Source of the DNA: a virus
IMG/VR virus record: IMGVR_UViG_3300049845_000395
Coordinates: 1 to 34,553 of that record
Direction: 5' to 3' (one strand)
DNA length: 34,553 bases
Below are positions 15,865 to 21,873 of this stretch, in pieces. Position 1 is the stretch's first letter. Every line of letters starts with the position of its first letter. The translations under genes and the position numbers were made by a program. The notes beneath the pieces are model-generated. The model searched no databases. It was not told the DNA's origin and saw only the letters and a list, made by a program, of their open reading frames with translations.

Positions 15865-16040
15865 CTCCCTTGCGTGCAGCAAGGGCGCAGCTGGGGGTGG
15901 GGGCCCCCGAGATGGCCCGACTCTTGCATGTGAGCCTGAGGACTTACCAGAGATGGGAAGCTGGCACGAAACACTGTCCGCCAGGGGTTATGGCCTTCGT
16001 GCGGCTGATTCTGGAGAAGAGACGTGAAGATCATGATTGA
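15861..16040 (+). CDS. Mini XRE-type HTH protein, 59 aa
   Basis: Residues 2-45 are a minimal Cro/C1-type helix-turn-helix: APEMARLLHVSLRTYQRWEAG is the recognition unit, followed by PPGVMAFVRL. ATG 15861 gives an ATGA overlap and fits the HTH boundary; the frame is open further upstream inside the previous gene but without an SD. It could tune early transcription, perhaps by acting at the origin or operator region. It is much shorter than a lysogeny repressor and has no dimerisation or cleavage domain. Confidence 0.7.
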   Translation: MTPLRAARAQLGVGAPEMARLLHVSLRTYQRWEAGTKHCPPGVMAFVRLILEKRREDHD

Positions 16041-16173
16041 ACAGTTTGGGTATGAATGGGTGGCTTACTACGTGTTCCGAGATAATGAGCCTGGTGCAGT
16101 CAAGGAAGTAGGGGAAACACCGATGCATGCCTTGGAGAAACTCTTGAAGCTTGTGAAAGGAGATGAGGAATGA
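16033..16173 (+). CDS. Hypothetical 46-aa early protein
   Basis: A short gene that starts MIEQFGYEWVAYYVFRD and ends in acidic residues. It begins inside the end of the HTH gene (8-base overlap), after an SD-like GAAGAGACGTGAAG. Its stop lies in the GAATGA overlap that starts the next gene. Start/stop interlocking on both sides makes it credible despite its size. Function unknown. Confidence 0.5.
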   Translation: MIEQFGYEWVAYYVFRDNEPGAVKEVGETPMHALEKLLKLVKGDEE

Positions 16174-16469
16174 AGGTTTTTTTGTTAGTCTATGCAATCA
16201 ATGCGAGTTTGAATGAACAACCAACAATTGTGCAAAACTGTGTTGAGAATACGTTTGATTTTCACCACCAATACGCACAGGAACTCACCAAACAGTGGGC
16301 TGGGATGGGAGCTACTTGCCAGAAACGCGACGGCATTTATGAATGGCTGTGCGTCGCTGGTAACGATATGTTTACTATCACAATTAAGAAAGATGAAGCA
16401 GATTGTAAAGCCACGCCACAGCGTACTCTCAACCAACTGCGAACGATGATGAAAAAGCCAACCTTTTGA
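16170..16469 (+). CDS. Hypothetical Cys-containing protein, 99 aa
   Basis: The N-terminus MKVFLLVYAINASLNEQ is hydrophobic and may be a short signal peptide with cleavage after INA. Four cysteines (about residues 24, 50, 61 and 79) follow, as in a disulphide-stabilised periplasmic protein. Alternatively this is a buried first strand of a cytoplasmic protein. The SD is AAAGGAGATGAGGA. No family is recognised. Confidence 0.5.
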   Translation: MKVFLLVYAINASLNEQPTIVQNCVENTFDFHHQYAQELTKQWAGMGATCQKRDGIYEWLCVAGNDMFTITIKKDEADCKATPQRTLNQLRTMMKKPTF

Positions 16470-16511
16470 CTTTTCCTCTCACAATGCTAGGCTCCTGATA
16501 TTTTAAGGAGC
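16466..16511 (+). promoter_or_regulatory. Leader of the accessory operon: weak promoter-like boxes and SD hairpin
   Basis: TTGACT (16466-16471) lies 16 bases before TAGGCT (16488-16493); the -35 is good but the -10 is poor. GCTCCT (16491-16496) and AGGAGC (16506-16511) form a 6-bp hairpin that contains the SD AAGGAG of the gene at 16517. Confidence 0.35.
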
Positions 16512-16516
16512 TGTAA

Positions 16517-16819
16517 ATGACCTTCGACCCGAACGCTACGCCTCAAACAGATGCCGAATTTCAGAAGTTTTTTGAGTGGCAAAGCAAGTATTTCAACCAT
16601 GGATTGACTGCCGCGGAAGTGTTCCATTCGTGGGAACACACTTTGATTGACGCAAGGATTTTTTGCGAAGAAATGGAAAGCATAGCGCGCATTGCAGAAG
16701 AAAAGCTGAGGATTGCTTTGGTGTATTTTGCTCATATTTACAATTCTTGTGTAGCTGGTGGTCATATAGATCAATTAGTGAAGCAAGCAAAAGAAGAAAT
16801 CGAAAGAGTAGGAAAATGA
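16517..16819 (+). CDS. Hypothetical helical early protein, 100 aa
   Basis: The protein is almost entirely helical and acidic, with an aromatic first third (FQKFFEWQSKYFNHGLTAAE) and a long helix from about residue 40. No domain is recognised. It opens a run of small genes linked by ATGA overlaps that includes the likely Acb2/Tad1-type gene, so a host-takeover or counter-defence role is possible but not shown. Confidence 0.55.
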   Translation: MTFDPNATPQTDAEFQKFFEWQSKYFNHGLTAAEVFHSWEHTLIDARIFCEEMESIARIAEEKLRIALVYFAHIYNSCVAGGHIDQLVKQAKEEIERVGK

Positions 16820-17043
16820 AACGCTTTAATATGCACTATGAGCAACGTAATCCAGAGGAATACTTTCAACCTTACGCTGTGGAAAACGAAAACGGGCAGT
16901 GGTGTAGATGGCAAGAAGTGGTAGAGCTACAACATAAACTCGCGATCGCAATCGAAGCCTTGCACATCATCGCTGGCTCAGGTGGCATTAGCAGAATCAC
17001 GGCTGAAGAGGCTCTGAAAGAGATTGAGGAGGTGGATGAATGA
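16816..17043 (+). CDS. Hypothetical early protein, 75 aa
   Basis: ATG 16816 in an ATGA overlap is preferred over a longer frame from 16663 that would lie mostly inside the previous gene. The product has an aromatic, acidic first half and a helical second half (EVVELQHKLAIAIEALHIIA), a leucine-patterned helix suggesting self-association. Function unknown. Confidence 0.5.
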   Translation: MKRFNMHYEQRNPEEYFQPYAVENENGQWCRWQEVVELQHKLAIAIEALHIIAGSGGISRITAEEALKEIEEVDE

Positions 17044-17225
17044 ATTGGAGCTATATTGTGGTTCAAAGCACAAGCAAGACCGAATTTGAGCGAAAAGTTA
17101 GAACTCATTTGGATTTTGGAGCTATTCTTCACGGGCCGATGCAAGTTATAGTGGTCGTTGGAGACAAAAGACCTATAAAGTATTTTCAAGTTATTGTTTA
17201 CGAAGGCCTACAGGAGAATCAATGA
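17040..17225 (+). CDS. DUF1737-like small protein, 61 aa
   Basis: The layout YIVVQSTSKTEFERKVRTHL, a turn, then GPMQVIVVV and KYFQVIVYE resembles DUF1737: a strand, a helix starting after a Ser/Thr cluster, and two strands. In that family the loop after the helix usually has GW, which is absent here. The function of the family is unknown. It is linked by ATGA overlaps to both neighbours. Confidence 0.5.
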   Translation: MNWSYIVVQSTSKTEFERKVRTHLDFGAILHGPMQVIVVVGDKRPIKYFQVIVYEGLQENQ

Positions 17226-17476
17226 AGGAACCAATTAGTCACCCAAGCGATTTACTGAATGAGTTAGACGCAGAAAGCATAGAGCACTTAAACAAATATC
17301 ACGACCACCCAAGCAAGAATGGAAAGTATGCAGCAGTGAGAAGCGCATCGAGTTTGCTCATGAGAATCATCGCTAAAAATTGCCCGCCATGCGCTGATAG
17401 AATTGCAGCAATCAACTCGGTGAGATTGGCGAGAATGTGGGCAAACTCTGCAATAGCTTTGGAGCAGGTTGAATGA
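17222..17476 (+). CDS. Acb2/Tad1-hairpin-like protein, candidate anti-CBASS/anti-Thoeris cyclic-nucleotide sponge, 84 aa
   Basis: Two helices, about residues 36-52 and 57-80, are joined by NCPPC and end in the signature RLARMWANSAIA (68-79). This matches the helical-hairpin proteins of phages (Acb2-type, including T4 Vs.4, which ends in a similar A-x-MWA motif). Acb2 proteins assemble into hexamers that bind cyclic oligonucleotides made by host CBASS or Thoeris and so silence abortive infection. Length (84 aa) fits the family. Recognition is by the motif and hairpin layout; the ligand and actual activity cannot be read from sequence. It lies in an ATGA-coupled run of small early genes, as expected for a gene needed at once after entry. 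Confidence 0.72.
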   Translation: MKEPISHPSDLLNELDAESIEHLNKYHDHPSKNGKYAAVRSASSLLMRIIAKNCPPCADRIAAINSVRLARMWANSAIALEQVE

Positions 17477-17757
17477 CCATTTATCAACTAGTTATGAATC
17501 CCATGCGTGACCGTGCTGAATCTATGCGTGTTGTTGCGGATGGGAGCAAAGAGTATTTGGTAAATCTTTGGAAAGAAAATGTTTGCGAGCCATACACTGA
17601 TAGCGATGTGCCTAATGCTTTTTTCCCTGATGCAAAATGGACTTGGAGAAAACAATTCAAAAAAGGCGGACCTTTGGAATGGTTCAATCCTGAGGGCGCT
17701 TTTTTGGTAGAATACCGACCAGAACCTGAAGTGATCCCAATGGAACAACTGTTATGA
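17473..17757 (+). CDS. Hypothetical protein, 94 aa
   Basis: The protein has many aromatic residues (WTWRKQFKKGGPLEWF, about 56-71) and a Pro-rich, acidic end. It is probably a compact alpha/beta protein. No family is recognised. It lies between the Acb2-like gene and a membrane miniprotein, with ATGA overlaps to both, so a role in countering host responses is conceivable by association only. Confidence 0.5.
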   Translation: MTIYQLVMNPMRDRAESMRVVADGSKEYLVNLWKENVCEPYTDSDVPNAFFPDAKWTWRKQFKKGGPLEWFNPEGAFLVEYRPEPEVIPMEQLL

Positions 17758-17897
17758 AAAAAGACTACACTCACATGTACGTTCTTGCGATTATCGTCTC
17801 TTGTCTCTTTGGCGCTATCGCGCTCGCTGAGTTTCTCAAATGGTCGGATAAGAACCCCCATATCCGATATGCACTTGGCATTGACAAGAAGGATTGA
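17754..17897 (+). CDS. Small single-pass membrane protein, 47 aa
   Basis: A 20-residue hydrophobic helix, YVLAIIVSCLFGAIALAEFL (9-28), lies between a lysine-containing N-terminus and a basic tail. It is an inner-membrane miniprotein by appearance. The ATGA overlap with the previous gene supports translation. It could be a small host-membrane effector, an exclusion protein or part of the lysis timing system; it is the last gene before the tRNA. Confidence 0.55.
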   Translation: MKKDYTHMYVLAIIVSCLFGAIALAEFLKWSDKNPHIRYALGIDKKD

Positions 17898-17915
17898 TAG
17901 GGTTCCTAGCAAATT

Positions 17916-17989
17916 AGGTTGGTAGTTTAACGGTAAAACCACTGATTCCAAATCAGTAGATTAGGGTTCGATTCCCTGCCAACTTGCCA
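17916..17989 (+). tRNA. tRNA-Trp (anticodon CCA)
   Basis: A complete cloverleaf of 74 bases, with CCA encoded (17987-17989). The acceptor AGGTTGG pairs with CCAACTT with one G-T pair. The D stem is GTTT/AAAC with GG in the loop, the anticodon stem is ACTGA/TCAGT around TTCCAAA, and the T loop is TTCGATT. The discriminator G and the A-T first pair fit bacterial tRNA-Trp. It may support translation of Trp-containing late proteins or replace a tRNA damaged by host defence. Confidence 0.9.
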
Positions 17990-18009
17990 AATTTAAAAAA
18001 GGACTTTCT

Positions 18010-18231
18010 ATGGTCTTGCCTCGGAATGATTACCAAGCTCTTACAGCGCTACTCAATCCAAACCCTGTTTCTGAAGAAGAAATTCAAGCTAATATCAATT
18101 CCCGATTTTGCCCACTTGAACAAACAGAGATGAAAAAAAAGCATCAAGAACGAATGCAATTGCAGCAACGAAGTCAGCAGGAGATGCAGCCTATCGGTTA
18201 TATCCCTGCAATCGGATGGATAGTGTTTTGA
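18010..18231 (+). CDS. Hypothetical Gln/Glu-rich protein, 73 aa
   Basis: The SD AAAGGAC precedes ATG 18010, just after the tRNA. The protein has an acidic first half, then a long charged Gln/Lys helix (QTEMKKKHQERMQLQQRSQQ) and an aromatic end. It overlaps the dual-HTH gene by 16 bases. Function unknown. Confidence 0.45.
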   Translation: MVLPRNDYQALTALLNPNPVSEEEIQANINSRFCPLEQTEMKKKHQERMQLQQRSQQEMQPIGYIPAIGWIVF

Positions 18232-18623
18232 AAAAATGGGCACCGCATGAACTTGAATTGGTCAGAAAACAGATTGAGTTGAATGACAAAAGAATTTGTC
18301 TGGTTCGATATCTCAACCGTTCTTATCAATCGGTATCGCACGCAATTAGAAGATTGAGACAAGAGAAAATGTTGCCTGATGTTACGGAGCATTTCCTCTT
18401 CGTATTGGAAAGAAATAATTGGAATCGTTCACATACAGCAACAGAATTGAATATAGGGTTGCGCGGAGTTCGATATAGAATCGCAAAATTGAAGAAAAAA
18501 GGTTATTTTATACCAAATAACCCTAGAAATTATACAATTAAAAAAGGTGAAACTCGATGCGCCAACAATATCTCGAAGCCAAAGCGAAGAACTCATTCTG
18601 GTACAAACTCGCTGAAGATGTAG
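18216..18623 (+). CDS. Transcription-factor-like protein with SANT/Myb-like and Fis-type HTH units, 135 aa
   Basis: Residues 8-50 form a SANT/Myb-like or GcrA-like helix bundle (WAPHELELVRKQIELND ... LNRSYQSVSHAIRRL). Residues 62-95 match the Fis/NtrC-type C-terminal HTH (VLERNNWNRSHTATELNI, then a recognition helix starting GLRGVRYRI). The tail is strongly basic. Two DNA-binding units in a 135-residue protein just before lysis and packaging genes suggest a regulator of middle or late transcription. Its last 67 bases overlap the endolysin gene in another frame, an unusually long overlap for this genome. The start also overlaps the previous gene by 16 bases. Confidence 0.65.
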   Translation: MDSVLKKWAPHELELVRKQIELNDKRICLVRYLNRSYQSVSHAIRRLRQEKMLPDVTEHFLFVLERNNWNRSHTATELNIGLRGVRYRIAKLKKKGYFIPNNPRNYTIKKGETRCANNISKPKRRTHSGTNSLKM

Positions 18624-19840
18624 TGGATATCTCAATCAGAAATCGTTCCAAATACGAAGCTGTGGCAAAAGAAACAGGCTTTCACTGGTGTGTGGTCGCA
18701 GTCATTCACTCGCTCGAATCAAATCAAAACTTCACCACACATCTGCACAATGGTGACCCCCTCACTGCTCGCACAGTTCAAGTCCCAGCCGGAAGACCTA
18801 TCAAAGGAAACCCTCCATTCACTTGGCAGGAATCGGCAATCGATGCGCTCAAACCATATTCTGCTCCCGAAGGCTTGGAAGATACTCTTGACTTCCTTGA
18901 ACGCTACAATGGCCTGGGATACCGATTCGGCGCTGGAGTCAATACGACCCCGCCAAAAACCTCACCTTATCTCTGGAGCGGAACAGACCAATACATCAAA
19001 GGCAAGTATGTTGCAGATGGTACATTTGACCCGAACGCTGTTTCGCAGCAGATTGGTGCGGTGCTTCTCTTGAAAACATTCGAGCGCGCTGGACTTATCA
19101 ACTGGGAGAATCAAAACGTGGCTGAACCAACATGGTGGGCATTTCATCGAAACGAAGACGGCAGGCCTTCTCTTGTTGGTTATGCAGGACCTATTGCGGT
19201 CTCAAGGCTTGATACGAATCTCGTCGATGATGTTGTGAAAGCGCTTCAGTTCAGCAAGGCAAAGACGTTTGTGGTCTCTGATAAACCGGCGCCTAACCTG
19301 GAAGGAAAAGAGCCTGATAAGCCAAAAATCAGCAGACAGAAAATTGTCGAAGAAGCTCGCGCTCGCTGCTCAAAAGGTCGCGCTCATTCACCAGGCAACG
19401 TGATTGATACAGAAGTTTTAGACCCGCTCAGACCGACAATGAAACGTCTCGGGCAAATGGCACAAAGCGACAACGATGGGTTCTATAATTGGTGCGCAAG
19501 TAATGTCACTCGTATTTTGCGAGACTGTGGGCTAACTGTGCCCGATCAGCCTATCGTGAATGGCAAACCGTTCTGGGCAACCGTTGCTCTTGTCGAAACT
19601 TGGAAGGCATGGGCAATTGATAAAGGAGCTTGGCGCAACTCAAGACAAGCAGAGCCTGGTGATATCGTGATTTATGATTGGGATGGGAACGGCGTTACTG
19701 ACCACATCGGAATTATTCTTGAGACGCGTGAAGGCGGCGTGCTTGCTGCCGAAGGTAATAAAGGAAACCGCGAGACAATCATATACAGAGACAGGTCAAC
19801 CCTCGCTGGTACAATAGATGTTGAGAAACTTTTTTCCTAA
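18557..19840 (+). CDS. Two-domain endolysin: lysozyme-like domain plus CHAP, 427 aa
   Basis: Residues 35-235 match the COG5526-like lysozyme family, with catalytic candidate Glu54 (AVIHSLES) and the signature THLHNGDPLTARTV (61-74). They should cut glycan strands of peptidoglycan. Residues 260-427 are a CHAP domain with Cys313 (NWCASNV) and His383 (VTDHIGIIL), plus DIVIYDWD between them; this cleaves peptide or amide bonds. A Pro/Lys linker (about 240-260) joins them. There is no signal peptide, so release depends on the holin. The start at 18557 has SD AAAGGTG and lies within the regulator gene. Confidence 0.88.
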   Translation: MRQQYLEAKAKNSFWYKLAEDVVDISIRNRSKYEAVAKETGFHWCVVAVIHSLESNQNFTTHLHNGDPLTARTVQVPAGRPIKGNPPFTWQESAIDALKPYSAPEGLEDTLDFLERYNGLGYRFGAGVNTTPPKTSPYLWSGTDQYIKGKYVADGTFDPNAVSQQIGAVLLLKTFERAGLINWENQNVAEPTWWAFHRNEDGRPSLVGYAGPIAVSRLDTNLVDDVVKALQFSKAKTFVVSDKPAPNLEGKEPDKPKISRQKIVEEARARCSKGRAHSPGNVIDTEVLDPLRPTMKRLGQMAQSDNDGFYNWCASNVTRILRDCGLTVPDQPIVNGKPFWATVALVETWKAWAIDKGAWRNSRQAEPGDIVIYDWDGNGVTDHIGIILETREGGVLAAEGNKGNRETIIYRDRSTLAGTIDVEKLFS

Positions 19841-19877
19841 ACCGTCAATTCTTGTTTATTACTTCGTGGTAAAGGTG

Positions 19878-19930
19878 TGCTATGCTTTTCACAACACGCA
19901 CAGGAGTAACAATCATGAGTGAGCATAGCA
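19878..19930 (+). promoter_or_regulatory. Inverted repeat enclosing the translation start of the holin candidate
   Basis: TGCTATGCT (19878-19886) and AGCATAGCA (19922-19930) are a perfect 9-bp inverted repeat. The 35-base loop contains the SD (AGGAG) and the ATG at 19915. The stem may control start-site use. Confidence 0.5.
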
Positions 19931-20163
19931 AAGCCAACATCGATTGGGTATCTGATATCGTCATAAAGATATTGTGCGTTATTGCAACCGGATTTTTGGG
20001 CGTTGTTGTGAATTCAGTACAAAGCATGAACGAAAACATAAAGTCGCTCTCTGAAAACGTGTTTGACCTAAGCTCTCAAAGTAAAGTTCTGAACATCACG
20101 ATCCAAAACATGGAAAAGCGTCTTGACCGTTTGGAAGCCAAGCAAGAAAAAACCCAGCCTTAA
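19915..20163 (+). CDS. Holin candidate: one N-terminal membrane helix and C-terminal coiled coil, 82 aa
   Basis: The membrane helix lies at about residues 14-35 (IVIKILCVIATGFLGVVVNS), followed by a coiled coil (about 37-78, ending in EKRLDRLEAKQEK). Position 74 bases after the endolysin and its size suggest a small holin or holin-associated protein. ATG 19915 is used because AGGAG precedes it; the longer frame from 19882 has no SD. The stop is inside the hairpin that ends the convergent minus-strand genes. Confidence 0.6.
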   Translation: MSEHSKANIDWVSDIVIKILCVIATGFLGVVVNSVQSMNENIKSLSENVFDLSSQSKVLNITIQNMEKRLDRLEAKQEKTQP

Positions 20164-20175
20164 AAAAGCTGGGTT
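20143..20175 (-). terminator. Intrinsic terminator of the minus-strand pair
   Basis: AACCCAGC (20151-20158) and GCTGGGTT (20168-20175) form an 8-bp stem with a 9-base loop. On the minus strand the stem runs directly into TTTTTTCTTG. The plus-strand side has no T-tract, so it serves the minus-strand genes. Confidence 0.75.
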
Positions 20176-20203
20176 CTCGACGGTTATCACGGAGAATTGA
20201 ATT

Positions 20204-20449
20204 CTAAGCCACAGCTTTGATAACTTCAAGAGCAAGTGAAATCTTCTCTGCAGTGTCCAAGTCCTTCAATTCTGGAAGAACAAGAACCACACCATCAAGT
20301 GCAGCAAGAAATTCAGGAGATTTCAAAAACTCTTCAGAGATTTTTTGAATATCAGAAGCCTGAAAACCATCGCCAAGATGTTTCACAAGAACGTCTTTGA
20401 GCAAACCAACCGCAATCACCACTTCTTTCGTTTCTTTGATTCCTGCCAT
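20204..20449 (-). CDS. Hypothetical small helical protein, 81 aa
   Basis: The protein is acidic and helical, starting MAGIKETKEVVIAVGLLKDVL. Its pattern resembles small phage proteins that begin with KETKE and include a later stretch such as LPELKDLD; their function is not known. A strong SD (AAAGGAG) lies upstream and an intrinsic terminator follows, so it is expressed from the minus strand inside a plus-strand region. Confidence 0.65.
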   Translation of the reverse strand: MAGIKETKEVVIAVGLLKDVLVKHLGDGFQASDIQKISEEFLKSPEFLAALDGVVLVLPELKDLDTAEKISLALEVIKAVA

Positions 20450-20461
20450 TTCTGACTCCTT

Positions 20462-20731
20462 TCATCGTGTCAAGAGAAACTCTATAATAGCGTAAACCAA
20501 CAGTGAGGCCCATCCCAACCATGGAAAAAACTTTGTTACAAAAGGCCAAAGTGCTTGAAGAATTAAACCACCGGCTCGCGGAGAAATACGAAAGCCGCGC
20601 TCTTTTGGCGAGACAGGTTGATGCTCTGGAGTATCGTTTGCATCGTCTTGAGGAAGAGATGCTTCAGCTCTCTCGTTCGATTGTTGATCTGGAAACTTGT
20701 CATAACCTCGCACACGATCTAAATCTTTCAT
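20462..20731 (-). CDS. Small membrane protein with C-terminal anchor, 89 aa
   Basis: The first 50 residues are charged and Pro/Asp/Ser-rich, probably disordered. The last 36 contain a hydrophobic segment rich in Trp, Phe and Leu (GGLILQALWPFVTKFFPWLG and beyond), long enough for one bent or two short membrane helices. The SD GAAGGTGG is five bases before ATG 20731. It could be a second holin or antiholin, being close to the lysis genes but transcribed in the other direction. A competing plus-strand frame (20521-20793) overlaps it entirely antisense. Confidence 0.55.
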   Translation of the reverse strand: MKDLDRVRGYDKFPDQQSNERAEASLPQDDANDTPEHQPVSPKERGFRISPRAGGLILQALWPFVTKFFPWLGWASLLVYAIIEFLLTR

Positions 20732-20793
20732 CAGAGCCACCTTCAACAGAGCAAGAAAATGTTCAAAGCCAGAATTCGGAAGTACCAACCTGA
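20521..20793 (+). CDS. Doubtful coiled-coil frame antisense to the membrane-protein gene, 90 aa
   Basis: The frame encodes a plausible coiled coil (EALEYRLHRLEEEMLQL-type) and overlaps the next gene by 35 bases. The SD (GAGG far upstream) is weak. Hydrophilic helices often appear antisense to membrane helices because complementary codons exchange U- and A-centred residues, so it may be only a mirror of 20462-20731. It is kept at low confidence because the GNAT-like gene otherwise lacks a good SD and could depend on coupling to it. Confidence 0.25.
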   Translation: MEKTLLQKAKVLEELNHRLAEKYESRALLARQVDALEYRLHRLEEEMLQLSRSIVDLETCHNLAHDLNLSSEPPSTEQENVQSQNSEVPT

Positions 20794-21190
20794 AGATATC
20801 CCTTTTGTCAGAGACAGCTTTACAATCGGCGCTGCAAACTCCCCAGACTTGATTTATTTGCCACATTCTATCACAAAGCCTAGGCTTCGAACTCGGTTCG
20901 ATCACATCGTCAAGGTGTCAGAGATTTGGGTTGCCCATCACACTGAAGAAGATGAGCCTTTGTACGGTTGGCTGGCAGTGACAAACCTCCCGAGCTATTC
21001 AATTGTCTGGTGGGTGTATGTGAAAAACGGATACCGAGGCCTTGGTTTCGCTGAATTGCTTGCGTCAAAAATCACGCACCAAAAGAAGATTGTGTTTCCG
21101 ATGAGCAGTCAGATCTCTAAGGAACTGGCAAAGAAATACGACGCTGTTTACGACCCTTTCATTTATGAGGAATTGTGCCTTGAAGATTAA
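20759..21190 (+). CDS. GNAT-like acetyltransferase-fold protein, 143 aa
   Basis: The N-terminus IRKYQPEDIPFVRDSF is the typical first strand and helix of GNAT proteins. VWWVYVKNGYRGLGFAELL contains the acetyl-CoA loop R-G-x-G (93-96). Phages of this group often carry such a gene next to the small terminase; the substrate is unknown and it might be structural rather than catalytic. No strong SD is seen. The following gene starts inside its end. Confidence 0.6.
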   Translation: MFKARIRKYQPEDIPFVRDSFTIGAANSPDLIYLPHSITKPRLRTRFDHIVKVSEIWVAHHTEEDEPLYGWLAVTNLPSYSIVWWVYVKNGYRGLGFAELLASKITHQKKIVFPMSSQISKELAKKYDAVYDPFIYEELCLED

Positions 21191-21476
21191 GAAAGTTTGT
21201 ACCTATGAAAATCTCCAACTTGTGAACTTGGATGGTTCCAGGCCTCGTGGTGAACAATCGAGACTTGCGAAGACGTTTACCGACTCCGAATACAACATGC
21301 GCTTTTCAAACAATGGGACTGGTGTCATCATTGAAGGAAAGCCAGGCGAAAAGATGTGTACCTTCTTTGTACCATTCGCCAATATCCCTTACGTCGTATG
21401 CGAGAGCGAGGAGCATAATGAAAGTGGAAGTATTGCGGAAAAAACCGCGCCTAGACGAAGCCAGGAAACTAAATAA
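21180..21476 (+). CDS. Hypothetical protein upstream of the terminase, 98 aa
   Basis: A TTG start at 21180 (then KIKKVCTYENLQLVNLDGS) is preferred because GAGGAA lies eight bases upstream; ATG 21165 has none. The protein is beta-rich and has CTFFVPFANIPYVV (64-77 region), a phrase seen in small proteins near the terminase of short-tailed phages. The role is unknown. It overlaps the end of the GNAT-like gene by 11 bases and the small terminase by 59. Confidence 0.55.
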   Translation: MKIKKVCTYENLQLVNLDGSRPRGEQSRLAKTFTDSEYNMRFSNNGTGVIIEGKPGEKMCTFFVPFANIPYVVCESEEHNESGSIAEKTAPRRSQETK

Positions 21477-21873
21477 GTACAACCCTGCCCACTGCGAAAC
21501 CGTTCAGAAAATGGCTCAGGCTGGGTACTCAATGCGCGCATTTTGTGCGTACATCGGAATCACTTACAACACTGCATTGCTGTGGGCTCGTGAGTACGAA
21601 GAGTTTCATGAGGCATGCAAGGTTGCAGATATGAAACGACACTTGTTTTACGAGAAAACAGCCATTGAAAACCTGCATAACGTCAAATTCAACAGTGCAC
21701 TTTTCAACAAACTGACAAGTGCAATCATCAAGTGGGAACAGCCTGCGCACACTGAAGTGCATATCGAAAACAACGTGGTTGATTTCAAGCCTCCTCATTT
21801 GATGAGCGCCAATGAGCGGTTGGAAAGAATCAAATCCTTACAGAGCCAGTTGCAATTGAATGCGCAACCTTGA
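21418..21873 (+). CDS. terS: Terminase small subunit, 151 aa
   Basis: An N-terminal HTH (about residues 20-55, TVQKMAQAGYSMRAFCAYIG then TYNTALLWAREYEEF) fits the DNA-recognition domain of small terminases. The middle is helical for oligomer formation, and the C-terminus would contact the large subunit. ATG 21418 has SD AGGAG. It overlaps the large subunit gene by 14 bases, the usual order. It should bind the packaging site and load TerL. Assignment rests on HTH plus position. Confidence 0.75.
   Translation: MKVEVLRKKPRLDEARKLNKYNPAHCETVQKMAQAGYSMRAFCAYIGITYNTALLWAREYEEFHEACKVADMKRHLFYEKTAIENLHNVKFNSALFNKLTSAIIKWEQPAHTEVHIENNVVDFKPPHLMSANERLERIKSLQSQLQLNAQP

Noticed and set aside
15861-16040. 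Mini HTH protein as a lysogeny repressor
   Set aside because: At 59 residues it lacks a dimerisation or cleavage domain, and no integrase or attachment site is seen.
16663-16815. Longer start for the 75-aa early protein
   Set aside because: The extra 51 residues lie inside the previous gene and lack an SD; ATG 16816 gives the ATGA overlap used by its neighbours.
17484-17951. 155-codon minus-strand frame over the accessory genes and tRNA
   Set aside because: It would run antisense through two ATGA-coupled genes and into the tRNA; no SD and no recognisable domain.
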